Of a DNA stretch of 57,810 bases, positions 38,707 to 47,288 are shown piece by piece (position 1 is the first letter of the stretch; every line of letters begins with the position of its first letter). This DNA comes from CAZFDE01 sp964517795. Its GTDB lineage: Bacteria; Planctomycetota; Phycisphaerae; Sedimentisphaerales; Anaerobacaceae. The notes beneath the pieces were generated by a model. The model was given only the letters and a program-made list of their open reading frames with translations. It did no database searches and was not told where the DNA came from. Both the position numbers and the translations under genes were made by a program. The stretch is from NCBI GenBank assembly GCA_964517795.1, contig CAZFDE010000011.1, positions 1 through 57,810 of the forward strand. Reading direction: 5' to 3'.

Positions 38707-40251
38707 ATGGAAAATGACCGTTCGATATTCGATGGGCAGACACGTCGGGAATTTCTGCGTAATTCAGCGTTGACGATCGGGGCGTTCACATTCGCCATGA
38801 AATGCCAGGCTCAAACACAGGCTTCTCACGTGATTGACAGTGCGATCAATACCCCAATCGGGGTTCAATTCACCCAAAACAGTATCATTCATCAGGCCGC
38901 CTTTGAAGGATCTTGTCGAACGGGTGAATTAAAAAACTTGACATTCGAAGCGGAAAAAGATGCTCTTTTGAAGAATCTCCAAAAACTCAAACAGCAGCTT
39001 TCGCAGGCAACGTTGCCGCCCGAGGTAAATCTGCTGGAACCGACCTGTATATATTCGTGGGTGGAAAAAGCGAATCCGAAAATTACTGTCCCTAAAGAGC
39101 AATTGGATCAATTGAAAAAGAATGATCCGCTCACGGATGTATATGTCGTTACGCAGCAGGCGCCGGGTCTGGAAATTGCCGAACGATTCAAGAAACCGGT
39201 AATTATTATGCAGCCGCGAGGATGGGCGGTCGATCTGCCGGCCGCACTGCGAGCCCGCGGGCACCAGTGTTTTCATGCGCACAATCTGCAAGAGACATTC
39301 GACTATATCCGATTATTCGCTGTGAAAAAGGCTATTGCTAAAACAAAGTTGTTGAACCTGACTAATTTTCCAGGTGCGGCGCCTTGGGGAGTGGTCAGTT
39401 GCGCGACAAATACCAAAAATATCAAAAAACGTTTTGGGTTGGATTGCACCTTCGTCAACTATAACGATTTCTTCTCGACGATGCAGATGCTCACGGAAGA
39501 TAAAGTGGTCAGTGCCGAAGCGTATCACATTGCCGATCGGTTTTTGGCCGGGGCCAATACCTGTGATATGACCCGAAAGGATGTGCAAAAATCGGTCTTG
39601 TTTTATCTGGCCACGGTTTTTACGATGAATGAGAATAACTGCAATGCGTTTACCGTCGAATGTTTCGAGCTGTGCAGTTCAATGAATCCGTGGAATCGCC
39701 GTTTTACCCCCTGCATGACCCATGCCTTACTCAAAGATCTGGGTTGTCCCAGTGTGTGCGAAGGGGATATGAATGCGTTTTTGGCGATGACACTGATGAT
39801 GTATCTGTCGCGAAAGGCTGCGTACATGGGCAACCCCAATTTTGAGATCGATGATAATATTCTGAAAATATATCATTCGGTCGCATCGCTGAAAATGAAC
39901 GGGATTGACGATACCGAATCCAAATACGAGATCGAACCATTTACCAAAGCAGGCTTTGGGGTAACGTTACGACACGATTTTAAGCGGGACAAGAACCAGC
40001 CGGTGACGATTGGTCGTTTTGACCCGACCGGAACCAAATTTCTAGTGACCCGCGGCACGATTATTGACGGGGCGGGGATGGGCGGCTGCGGCTGTGCCCA
40101 GCAGGTCAAAGTCGAGGTGCCGGATATTCGGGCGTTCTGGCGGCAGTCTCAAAACTATGGCCACCATATGACCATGGTTTTCGGAGACTATATAGAGCCG
40201 CTTAAAGACCTTTCGATGGTCCTCAATTTTGAAATTGAAGCTATCGTTTAA
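38707..40251 (+). CDS. Tat-exported FucI/AraA-like (sugar isomerase-fold) protein
   Basis: 514 aa. Twin-arginine signal TRREFLRNSALTIGAFTFAM (about residues 12-31) sends a folded protein across the membrane. The body resembles fucose/arabinose isomerase-like proteins: a C-terminal domain starting near TIGRFDPTGTKFLVTRGTII and ending GHHMTMVFGDYIEPLKDLSM, plus a middle block CEGDMNAFLAMTLMMYLSRK (about residues 350-369) typical of the group's metal-binding region. Many Cys are present, including GGCGCAQ. A folded, cofactor-bound isomerase or sensor domain outside the cytosol is unusual and would explain use of Tat. The substrate is unknown. It lies between two copies of the tsaB tail, and its own promoter is present. 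Confidence 0.75.
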   Translation: MENDRSIFDGQTRREFLRNSALTIGAFTFAMKCQAQTQASHVIDSAINTPIGVQFTQNSIIHQAAFEGSCRTGELKNLTFEAEKDALLKNLQKLKQQLSQATLPPEVNLLEPTCIYSWVEKANPKITVPKEQLDQLKKNDPLTDVYVVTQQAPGLEIAERFKKPVIIMQPRGWAVDLPAALRARGHQCFHAHNLQETFDYIRLFAVKKAIAKTKLLNLTNFPGAAPWGVVSCATNTKNIKKRFGLDCTFVNYNDFFSTMQMLTEDKVVSAEAYHIADRFLAGANTCDMTRKDVQKSVLFYLATVFTMNENNCNAFTVECFELCSSMNPWNRRFTPCMTHALLKDLGCPSVCEGDMNAFLAMTLMMYLSRKAAYMGNPNFEIDDNILKIYHSVASLKMNGIDDTESKYEIEPFTKAGFGVTLRHDFKRDKNQPVTIGRFDPTGTKFLVTRGTIIDGAGMGGCGCAQQVKVEVPDIRAFWRQSQNYGHHMTMVFGDYIEPLKDLSMVLNFEIEAIV

Positions 40252-40266
40252 AGTGTAGTTTATGTA

Positions 40267-40362
40267 ATGATAGACACTTGCAAACACAATAGCTGCTTTG
40301 AGGAATCCCTGAAATTAAATCGCTTTTACCTGCGCCGAGCTGCACCTGAAGAAAAGGGCTGA
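40267..40362 (+). pseudogene. tsaB: Diverged copy of the TsaB C-terminus
   Basis: Open frame of 31 codons, from ATG 40267 to TGA 40360-40362, whose last 23 residues read CFEESLKLNRFYLRRAAPEE then KG. This aligns with the TsaB end (LFEDPFKLTPFYLRRAAPEE then KH). The 33 nt from 40324 are identical to tsaB, while the 36 nt before it differ at many positions but keep the amino-acid pattern. No ribosome site. Either a remnant of a second tsaB or a captured gene end; not a working gene. Confidence 0.7.
40324..40356 (+). repeat. 33-bp direct repeat, copy 2
   Basis: Identical to 38557-38589, located about 70 nt downstream of the Tat/FucI-like stop. Distance between copies is 1767 nt, start to start. 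Confidence 0.95.
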
Positions 40363-40487
40363 TTTACAACATGGCATGCTTATGCAAGAATCACAAGAAG
40401 GCGAAACGGTCAGTATTTAAGATACTGGCGGAATTGCCCTGAATGGGTTAGAATGCATCGCTTGTACAGGTCATAACGGAATCGATC

Positions 40488-41633
40488 ATGGCGAAGACGC
40501 TGGACAAGCAAAAGGATACCCCAACGGCGGTCGAACAGGCCCCGATGCGGCCGGTGTTTATCCTCTCCGAGCAGATCAAGCTCAGCTATCGTTATTTTCT
40601 CAATAATCTGCTGCTGGCATTGGCGGATGCGTCGATTGGCTGTGCGATCGTTTGCCGTCGCCAAAACGATGTCGCGGATATTCTGCCGCCGGGGGTCGAA
40701 GTCTTTACTTATCCGAATATCGACCTGATCCTGTTCGAACGGCATAATATCAACATGATCGCTGCGAGACTCGAGAAGTTCAAGCCGACGATCCTGCATG
40801 CCCTGTGCGAACGGCAGTGCCGATTCGTTCGGTCATTGTCACGCAGGCTGGGCATCCCTTATGTTCTCTCGGTCAATGCAATCCCGCTGCGGTCGATTCC
40901 GGGGATCGGGCCGCTGAGTATTTCAACCCGTCGATGCGGCGCGATCGTCAGCCCGGCCCCGTCGATCGCCGAACATTTGACACACATCTATCCGCGTCTG
41001 AACAGCCGTATATCACCGGTTCTGGTCGGCAGTTTCACTGCGCCGTCCCCACAATGTTTCGACCGGGTCGATGAAATGCCGGTGATGATCGTTACCTGCC
41101 CAATGGACGATGCGAAAGATTTCGAGCCGCTATTGTCGGCCGTGAAAGAACTGGCAATCAGCGGATACGAATTTCTATTGGTATTGATGGGCAGCGGCCG
41201 GGCGGAAAACCAGATCCATCGCAATGTCAAGCGGCTGGGGCTTTCGCGTCAGGTTGTGTTCATCAATATCAGTCCGTTCTGGAAACAGTCATTTTCAGCC
41301 GGTGACATTTTCATCATGCCGGTACCCGTCGGCCGGTTCAGCCCGTATCTGCTGGAAGCGATGAGCAGCGGTATGGCCGTCGCCGGCTGCGAAGGCGGCG
41401 TGGACGATCTGCTGCTCAAGGACCAGACGGCTGTCATCTTCGACCCGGACGATGTGCTCAGTATCCGCCAGACGCTTCAGGAGCTGCTTGATCGGCGCGA
41501 AGATGCGCGAAAGCTCGCGCGAAATGCCCAGCAACTGGTTCGCGAGAAATACAGCGTTTCCGAAATGGCCGAGAATTTGATGACCCTGTACCGCCGTGTC
41601 AGTGACTGGCACAAAGCCGCCCGGCTTAGCTGA
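40488..41633 (+). CDS. Family 4-type glycosyltransferase
   Basis: 381-aa GT-B fold glycosyltransferase of the GT4 kind, transferring sugar from a nucleotide donor to a cell-surface or storage glycan. C-terminal donor-binding domain with VTCPMDDAKDFEPLLSAVKE, LLVLMGSGRAENQI, and the E-x7-E region RFSPYLLEAMSSGMAVAGCE (about 283-302), followed by GVDDLLLKDQTAVIFDPDD. The N-terminal domain with ILHALCERQCRFVRSLSRRL is a typical acceptor half. The 3' end overlaps the convergent dapA gene by 8 nt. Acceptor is unknown. Confidence 0.88.
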   Translation: MAKTLDKQKDTPTAVEQAPMRPVFILSEQIKLSYRYFLNNLLLALADASIGCAIVCRRQNDVADILPPGVEVFTYPNIDLILFERHNINMIAARLEKFKPTILHALCERQCRFVRSLSRRLGIPYVLSVNAIPLRSIPGIGPLSISTRRCGAIVSPAPSIAEHLTHIYPRLNSRISPVLVGSFTAPSPQCFDRVDEMPVMIVTCPMDDAKDFEPLLSAVKELAISGYEFLLVLMGSGRAENQIHRNVKRLGLSRQVVFINISPFWKQSFSAGDIFIMPVPVGRFSPYLLEAMSSGMAVAGCEGGVDDLLLKDQTAVIFDPDDVLSIRQTLQELLDRREDARKLARNAQQLVREKYSVSEMAENLMTLYRRVSDWHKAARLS

Positions 41634-42501
41634 GCAGGCCGTAATCGATAAGGATCTTCTGGAGTGTTCGTTTGCCGGCTTCGTCCAGCGGTGTCATCGG
41701 CAGCCGCATCTCATCCGGTGCCATATTCAGCATCGCCATCGCGGTCTTGATCGGGATCGGATTGGTCGCCAGTGAAAGCATGTTCGTCGCCAGCGGATAA
41801 AGCTTGCGGTTCCATTTCATGGCGGAGGTGAAATCGCCTTCCAGGATCAGATCGGTCATGGCCTTCACGTCGGCAGGGATGATATTGGCAATGACGCTGA
41901 TGACGCCTTTGGCGCCGACCGACGCCAGCGGCAGCGTCAGCGAATCGTCACCGGAAAGGATCGTAATATCGCAGCGCGAGGCGATATTGTTTGCCATATC
42001 CAATGAACCGGTTGCCTCTTTGATGGCGACGATATTCTCGATGGTCGAGAGTTTTTCAACAGTTTGAGGTGTCAGACCTTTTCCGCCGCAGCGGCCGGGA
42101 ATATTATAGAGCACGATCGGCAGATCGACCTCTTCGGCGATCGCCTTGAAATGCTCGTAAAATCCTTCCTGCATGGGTTTGTTGTAATACGGGCAAACCT
42201 GTAATGTCGCATCGGCGCCGACCTGTTTGGAAAACGCGGTCAGTTCAATTGCTTCAGCGGTCGAATTGGAACCGGCCCCGGCGATCACCGGCACGTGACC
42301 GGCGGCCTTTTTGACGACGCGTTCGATCACCTGGCAATGTTCATCGTGCGTGAGCGTCGGGCATTCACCGGTCGTGCCGACCGGGACAAGCGCATCGATG
42401 CCGTTTTCGAGTTGGAAATCCACCAGTTCGTCCAGTGTTTCGTAATCGACCTGCCCGTCCTGGAACGGGGTCACCAAAGCGGTCATCGCGCCGGTAAACA
42501 T
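41626..42501 (-). CDS. dapA: 4-hydroxy-tetrahydrodipicolinate synthase
   Basis: Class I aldolase-type enzyme of the lysine/diaminopimelate pathway, joining pyruvate and aspartate semialdehyde. 291 aa, the usual length. Seen: VPVGTTGECPTLTHDEH (the GTTGE substrate loop, about 42-55), Tyr and VCPYYNKPMQEGFYEHF, and the Schiff-base Lys in IVAIKEATGSLDM (about residue 161). Also NIPGRCGGK with the conserved Arg. Convergent overlap with the glycosyltransferase gene. pdxJ lies 13 nt upstream on the same strand, so probably the two are co-transcribed. Confidence 0.96.
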   Translation of the reverse strand: MFTGAMTALVTPFQDGQVDYETLDELVDFQLENGIDALVPVGTTGECPTLTHDEHCQVIERVVKKAAGHVPVIAGAGSNSTAEAIELTAFSKQVGADATLQVCPYYNKPMQEGFYEHFKAIAEEVDLPIVLYNIPGRCGGKGLTPQTVEKLSTIENIVAIKEATGSLDMANNIASRCDITILSGDDSLTLPLASVGAKGVISVIANIIPADVKAMTDLILEGDFTSAMKWNRKLYPLATNMLSLATNPIPIKTAMAMLNMAPDEMRLPMTPLDEAGKRTLQKILIDYGLLS

Positions 42502-42514
42502 AATTTTCTCCTCT

Positions 42515-43258
42515 TTATGATTTTCTTAGATTTTTCAAGATTTTGACGTACTCAGCCACCGCATTGTAAAGGCCGATCTCGATGGCGTCAACGATCAATG
42601 CCTGTCCGATGGAAACTTCCAGTACATTGGGCACTTCGCTGCAGAATCGCCCGAGGTTGTCGCGGTTGAGATCGTGGCCGGCGTTGATGCCCAGGCCCAT
42701 ATCGGCCGCGGCCCGCGCGGCATCGGCGTATTGACCGATCACTTTTTCCAGGTCGCCCGACTGCTCGCGAAACGCCCGGGCATACGGCTCGGTATACAGC
42801 TCGATCCGGTCAGCGCCGAGGTCTTTGGCGATCTCGATGATAGGAATATCCGGATCCATGAACAAACTCACGCGAATGCCCAGCTCGGTCAGTTCCTTGA
42901 CGATCGGGGTCAATCGCTGCTTATCCCTGGTCAGGTCCCAGCCGTGATCGGAGGTCGAGGCCTGCGGCGAATCGGGCACGAGTGTGGCCTGGTCGGGCCG
43001 CACCTCTTTAACGATATCCAGATAGCGACCGGTAAACGGATTGCCTTCGATATTGAATTCGACCTCGCCGAGTATCGCCGCCAGGTCATAGACATCCTGA
43101 TAGCGGGTGTGCCGTTCGTCCGGACGCGGGTGGACCGTGATCCCGTAAGCACCGGCATCCAGTGCGATCCGGGCGGCCTGGGTGATCTTCGGCTCGCCGA
43201 TATCCCGCGCGTTGCGAATCAACGCGACCTTGTTCAAATTGACACTCAACTGCGTCAT
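42515..43258 (-). CDS. pdxJ: Pyridoxine 5'-phosphate synthase
   Basis: Condenses 1-deoxyxylulose 5-phosphate with 3-amino-2-oxopropyl phosphate in the DXP-dependent vitamin B6 pathway. 247 aa. Diagnostic blocks: LSVNLNKVALIRNARD at the start, GAYGITVHPRPDERHT, EVRPDQATLVPDSPQASTSD, GADRIELYTEPYA, and GLGINAGHDLNRDNL with VSIGQALIVDAIEIGL. The ATG at 43258 has AAAGGGA upstream; a TTG 5 codons earlier is possible. Followed by dapA. Confidence 0.96.
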   Translation of the reverse strand: MTQLSVNLNKVALIRNARDIGEPKITQAARIALDAGAYGITVHPRPDERHTRYQDVYDLAAILGEVEFNIEGNPFTGRYLDIVKEVRPDQATLVPDSPQASTSDHGWDLTRDKQRLTPIVKELTELGIRVSLFMDPDIPIIEIAKDLGADRIELYTEPYARAFREQSGDLEKVIGQYADAARAAADMGLGINAGHDLNRDNLGRFCSEVPNVLEVSIGQALIVDAIEIGLYNAVAEYVKILKNLRKS

Positions 43259-43415
43259 GCGTCCCTTTTTCAAAAAAGCGATTATACCACCCTGTTGTCC
43301 TATGACAAGTAAATATCGAATAACGTTATTTGACTATCTTTCATCTTGTCAAATCGGGATTTTGCAATTACCATATTCTGTGGAAATTGATTACTGAATT
43401 GAAAAGGGTAAAGCC

Positions 43416-44039
43416 TTGAAGCTGACGTGGGCCAATCGAATCACGATCTTTCGGATCCTGATGATCATTCCGTTTGTGATCTGCATGCTCAAGATCAATG
43501 ATGAGACGCTGACAGTCGGCATTCGGATCGCGCTTCGCTATGTCGCACTGGCGATCTTTCTGGCGATGGCGCTCAGTGATATGATCGACGGGCTGTTGGC
43601 GCGAAAGTTCGGTCAGATGACCCGGCTGGGTTCGTTTCTCGATCCGATGGCCGACAAGATGCTGATGACCTGTGCGTGTTTGTTATTGTTTTCCGACCGG
43701 GCCGGGATTGAGGGATTTCATCTGCCGCCGACGGTCGTGGTTCTGATTATCGGCAAAGACGTACTGCTTTTATTGGGATTTATCATCTATTACTTTATCA
43801 CGTTCCAGGTCCGCATCACGCCGGTACGAATCGGCAAGGTGGCAACATTTTTGCAGCTTTCGATGGTCGCAATGATCCTGATCGCACCGGAAATGTCGAA
43901 ACTGATCGACGGGTGGATCTGGTTTTTGCGGGTGCTTTGGTGGTCGGCGGCCACGGCGGCCGTGATGGCGACCCTGATCTATATCCAAAAGGGAAGCCGA
44001 TACCTCGAGGAATTCGAGGCCAACGAAAATCATTCGTAA
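43416..44039 (+). CDS. pgsA: CDP-diacylglycerol--glycerol-3-phosphate 3-phosphatidyltransferase
   Basis: Integral membrane enzyme, 207 aa, making phosphatidylglycerol phosphate from CDP-diacylglycerol. The CDP-alcohol phosphotransferase motif is complete: Asp55, Asp58-Gly59, Ala62-Arg63, Gly72, Asp76 and Asp80 (SDMIDGLLARKFGQ then GSFLDPMAD). Six membrane helices. TTG start at 43416 with AAGGG 7 nt upstream. Its stop directly abuts an ATG at 44040 of the GH2 gene. Confidence 0.9.
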   Translation: MKLTWANRITIFRILMIIPFVICMLKINDETLTVGIRIALRYVALAIFLAMALSDMIDGLLARKFGQMTRLGSFLDPMADKMLMTCACLLLFSDRAGIEGFHLPPTVVVLIIGKDVLLLLGFIIYYFITFQVRITPVRIGKVATFLQLSMVAMILIAPEMSKLIDGWIWFLRVLWWSAATAAVMATLIYIQKGSRYLEEFEANENHS

Positions 44040-44066
44040 ATGAATAAAAATCCGGAATCCGAAACA

Positions 44067-47000
44067 ATGTCAAAACTTAAATATCGAAATAAATTAAGTA
44101 TTCTGCTTTTTGTTATCATCGTCTCTTGTTCGGTCTTTGGCCAGGACAAGCCCGATGCATTTATCGCGATTGCCGAAAGCCAGCGTAAAATCGATCGAGA
44201 AGTGCTCGTCAAACCGGGCCCGCCGAATCTGCCCGCGATCGATCTGCCGATCTCGGATGGCAATGCCAAAAGGAATTTTCAGCCGCAAAAACATATCCGA
44301 ACCAACGCGCAATTGCACAAATTGCTTGCTGAATATCGGGAACACTACAAACCGTTTTTGAAGAATCACGCACCGGACTTAGAGAAAAAACGTATTCGCC
44401 AACACTTTGAACAGTTCAAATGGCGAATCGAGACACCCAAAGACCAGCAGGATTTCGCCGGTTATACCCTCAAAGGCAAAGGTAAGTGGGCAGAGGTTAT
44501 GATACCTCATTACGGTCCGCCCGTCGGCAAGGTCGCGACCTATTACTATAAACAATTCAATATTAATACGGATCTGCTGGACTGCGAATCGGTCTTTATC
44601 TGTTTTAAAGGGGTTGATTACAAAGCGCATGTCTTTGTCAACGGCATTTTCCTCGGCAGCCACGAAGGCTTCTTTGCACCGTTTGAGTTCGATTGCACCA
44701 CAGCGCTGCGCAAAGGCAAAAATACGCTCGTTGTAAAAGTCGAGAACGACTACGGCACACACCCGACGATCAGCACGCATGAAGGTGACAAGATGTTCAG
44801 CTACAATTCGTTTTATGCGGTCCGTGAGGGGCCGACGTTCCAACGGCAAAAACCGCCGCTGGGCTGGCTGCTCGACGATGTGGGGATGGGCATCCATCAC
44901 GATGTTTATCTGGAAGGCCGCGGGCGGATCTTTGTGGATGATGTGTTTGTTCGAACGCTCGATACCGAGGGCAATGCCGAACTGTGGCTCGACGTATATC
45001 AGGTCCCGCATCATGAAGAACAAATCCGTTTTGCGATTTCGGTTTACGGCCGCAATTTCGAGCAAACAGTGATCGAGGATATGAATGTTATCCCCACCTC
45101 GGCCTTAGACAAGCCGCTGCATTGCAAGGCGGGCCTGAATTACTTCAAGATACCGTTATCGATTCCCCAGCCGCGATACTGGGCGCCCGAAAATCCGTGG
45201 CTGTATCAGTTAGCGGTCAAACTGTACGATAAGGATAATATTCTGCTCGATACCTTCGAAGACCAATTTGGTCTGCGAACGTTTACCATGCGAGAGGTGA
45301 ACGGGCGACAGGGCCATTTCTTTCTCAACGGCCAACCCATCCGGCTCTACGGCGCCAATACGCATGGGGCATTCGAACAGGATGTGATCCGGCGGGACTG
45401 GGACCGACTGGTCGATGACATCCTGCTGGCCAAGATATGCAACATGAATTATATTCGCACAACCGGTCGGCCGCTGTTGGCGGAGGTGTATGACTATTTC
45501 GACCGGCTCGGCCTGATGGCTCAGACAGATATGCCGATTTGCAGTGACCTGCGGCGAAACCTGTTCAACGAGGCCCTCAAACAGGCCGGCGAAATGGAAC
45601 AGTTGGTCCGCAACCACCCATCGAATATCATGATCTCGTACATTAACGAACGGATCCCCAATATGCGTTTGAAGGAGCATCACCGGATGCTGACGCGGCC
45701 GGAAATGGAGAATTTCTTCCAGTGTGCGGACAGCATCGTCAACCAGTACAATCCCGACCGGGTCATCAAGGCCGCAGAAGGCGATTACGATCCGCCGGCG
45801 CCGGGGATCTCCGATCAGCATTGCTACTGCGCCTGGTACAACGGCCATACCGTCGATCTGGGCAAGCTCAACAAGGGCTATTTCGGCCAGGTTAAAAAGG
45901 GCTGGAATTATACCTGCGGTGAATTTGGGATCGAAGGGCTCGATTCGCTGGAGTTGATGAAAAAGTATTATCCCGAATCGTGGCTACAATCCGCTGACGA
46001 CGGTACATGGAGTCCCAATGTCATTATCGATGCTCAGACCGGCAAGATGCATTACATTTGGTATGACACGCCCCAAACGATTGACGAGTGGATCGCGGCC
46101 AGCCGGGCCTATCAGGCATGGGGGATTCGCTATATGACCGAGGCATTTCGCCGCAACAGCCGCATGAGCGGGTTTGCAATCCATCTGTTCATCGATGCCT
46201 TCCCCTCCGGCTGGATGAAGGCGATTGTCGATTATGACCGAAAAGCAAAGCCCGTTTATTTCGCCTATCGCGATGCCTTGGCGCCGGTACTGGTGAGTTT
46301 GCGGACGGATCGAAATGCTTTTTTTGCCGATGAACCGGTTAACCTGGAAACCTGGGTTTGCAGCGATCTAAACCGCGACATCCAAAACGCTCATCTCTGT
46401 TATTATGTCGAACACAAGAGTGAGATTCTCTACAGCGGCCAAAGTCCGATCGATATTAACCGTTTTGAGAACCGCTTTACCGGTTCACTGAAATTCAATG
46501 CCCCCTCTGTTAATGAACGCGGTACATTCCGCGTCTTTTGCGGCCTGACCGATGACCAGGGAAATATTATTAGCGATAATTCTATAACGCTGGATGTCTT
46601 TGCAACGGTGAAGCCGAAACCATCACGTCGAATCGTGCTTGTCGCAAACGATACAAGTGAAGCGGGTAAATTACTGAATGCATTGAATCTTTCTTACGAG
46701 ACAGATGGACCATTTGAGCAAAATGATGTGATCGTTGTCGATTCCGGTTCCTTCAAAGATCGTCAGGATGATATCCTCAATGCCGTTCGAAATGGTGCTG
46801 CAGCGGTGGTCTTCAAGCTGCCGGTCGGCGAACACGATCTCGGATTCGGCAAGATCACGGTTTATCCGGCCCCGATGAATCCGCTGCATTTCGTATCACG
46901 AAAGACCGGCCACCCGCTGGTCGAGGGATTCCAACCGGATGACTTTAAGCTTTGGCACGACGACGAAACAGGCTATATCACACCGTTCTTCGCGCTGCCG

Positions 47001-47201
47001 TTTGATGGCAAGGAATGGCTGCCGATCCTCAAAAGCGCCAAGAGGGCCGATCATGTCTTTGTGTTTGAGCCGGCCCTGGCGGCCGCGGAAAAAGAATTGG
47101 GCCAAGGACGCATCATCATCAGCCAGATCGATCTAACCAATCGTGTTAAAACCAATCCTGTTGCAAAGATTTATGCCCTGCGGCTGCTGGATGCCGACTG
47201 A
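44067..47201 (+). CDS. Exported GH2-family glycoside hydrolase
   Basis: About 1044 aa. Signal peptide LKYRNKLSILLFVIIVSCSV ends near FGQ. GH2 architecture: sugar-binding jelly roll with CFKGVDYKAHVFVNGIFLGS (about 180-200), immunoglobulin-like domain, and TIM barrel with FFLNGQPIRLYGANTHG and NYIRTTGRPLLAEVYDYFD. Acid/base Glu528 in SYINERIP (commonly WSLGNE) and nucleophile Glu619 in CGEFGIEG. The C-terminal 300 residues add another beta domain and a Rossmann-like segment LVANDTSEAGKLLNALNLSY. Substrate (galactoside, glucuronide or mannoside) cannot be told. Start: ATG 44067 gives a proper basic signal peptide; an ATG at 44040 touches the pgsA stop. Confidence 0.85.
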   Translation: MSKLKYRNKLSILLFVIIVSCSVFGQDKPDAFIAIAESQRKIDREVLVKPGPPNLPAIDLPISDGNAKRNFQPQKHIRTNAQLHKLLAEYREHYKPFLKNHAPDLEKKRIRQHFEQFKWRIETPKDQQDFAGYTLKGKGKWAEVMIPHYGPPVGKVATYYYKQFNINTDLLDCESVFICFKGVDYKAHVFVNGIFLGSHEGFFAPFEFDCTTALRKGKNTLVVKVENDYGTHPTISTHEGDKMFSYNSFYAVREGPTFQRQKPPLGWLLDDVGMGIHHDVYLEGRGRIFVDDVFVRTLDTEGNAELWLDVYQVPHHEEQIRFAISVYGRNFEQTVIEDMNVIPTSALDKPLHCKAGLNYFKIPLSIPQPRYWAPENPWLYQLAVKLYDKDNILLDTFEDQFGLRTFTMREVNGRQGHFFLNGQPIRLYGANTHGAFEQDVIRRDWDRLVDDILLAKICNMNYIRTTGRPLLAEVYDYFDRLGLMAQTDMPICSDLRRNLFNEALKQAGEMEQLVRNHPSNIMISYINERIPNMRLKEHHRMLTRPEMENFFQCADSIVNQYNPDRVIKAAEGDYDPPAPGISDQHCYCAWYNGHTVDLGKLNKGYFGQVKKGWNYTCGEFGIEGLDSLELMKKYYPESWLQSADDGTWSPNVIIDAQTGKMHYIWYDTPQTIDEWIAASRAYQAWGIRYMTEAFRRNSRMSGFAIHLFIDAFPSGWMKAIVDYDRKAKPVYFAYRDALAPVLVSLRTDRNAFFADEPVNLETWVCSDLNRDIQNAHLCYYVEHKSEILYSGQSPIDINRFENRFTGSLKFNAPSVNERGTFRVFCGLTDDQGNIISDNSITLDVFATVKPKPSRRIVLVANDTSEAGKLLNALNLSYETDGPFEQNDVIVVDSGSFKDRQDDILNAVRNGAAAVVFKLPVGEHDLGFGKITVYPAPMNPLHFVSRKTGHPLVEGFQPDDFKLWHDDETGYITPFFALPFDGKEWLPILKSAKRADHVFVFEPALAAAEKELGQGRIIISQIDLTNRVKTNPVAKIYALRLLDAD

Positions 47202-47224
47202 AATCTGGTTGCTCGCGGCCTTTG

Positions 47225-47253
47225 TTTACAGAAACCTCATAAAATGGTATGAT
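47225..47253 (+). promoter_or_regulatory. Sigma-70-type promoter of ribBA
   Basis: TTTACA at 47225-47230, 17-nt spacer, TATGAT at 47248-47253. Predicted start about 47260, leaving a leader of about 29 nt before ribBA, too short for an FMN riboswitch. Confidence 0.6.
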
Positions 47254-47288
47254 GCTCGAAATAACTACCCCTGAAATGAAGTGTCAAT

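Noticed and set aside
47202..47288. FMN riboswitch upstream of ribBA
   Set aside because: Only 87 nt lie between genes, the promoter occupies the middle, and the leader is too short; none of the RFN-element conserved bases are seen.
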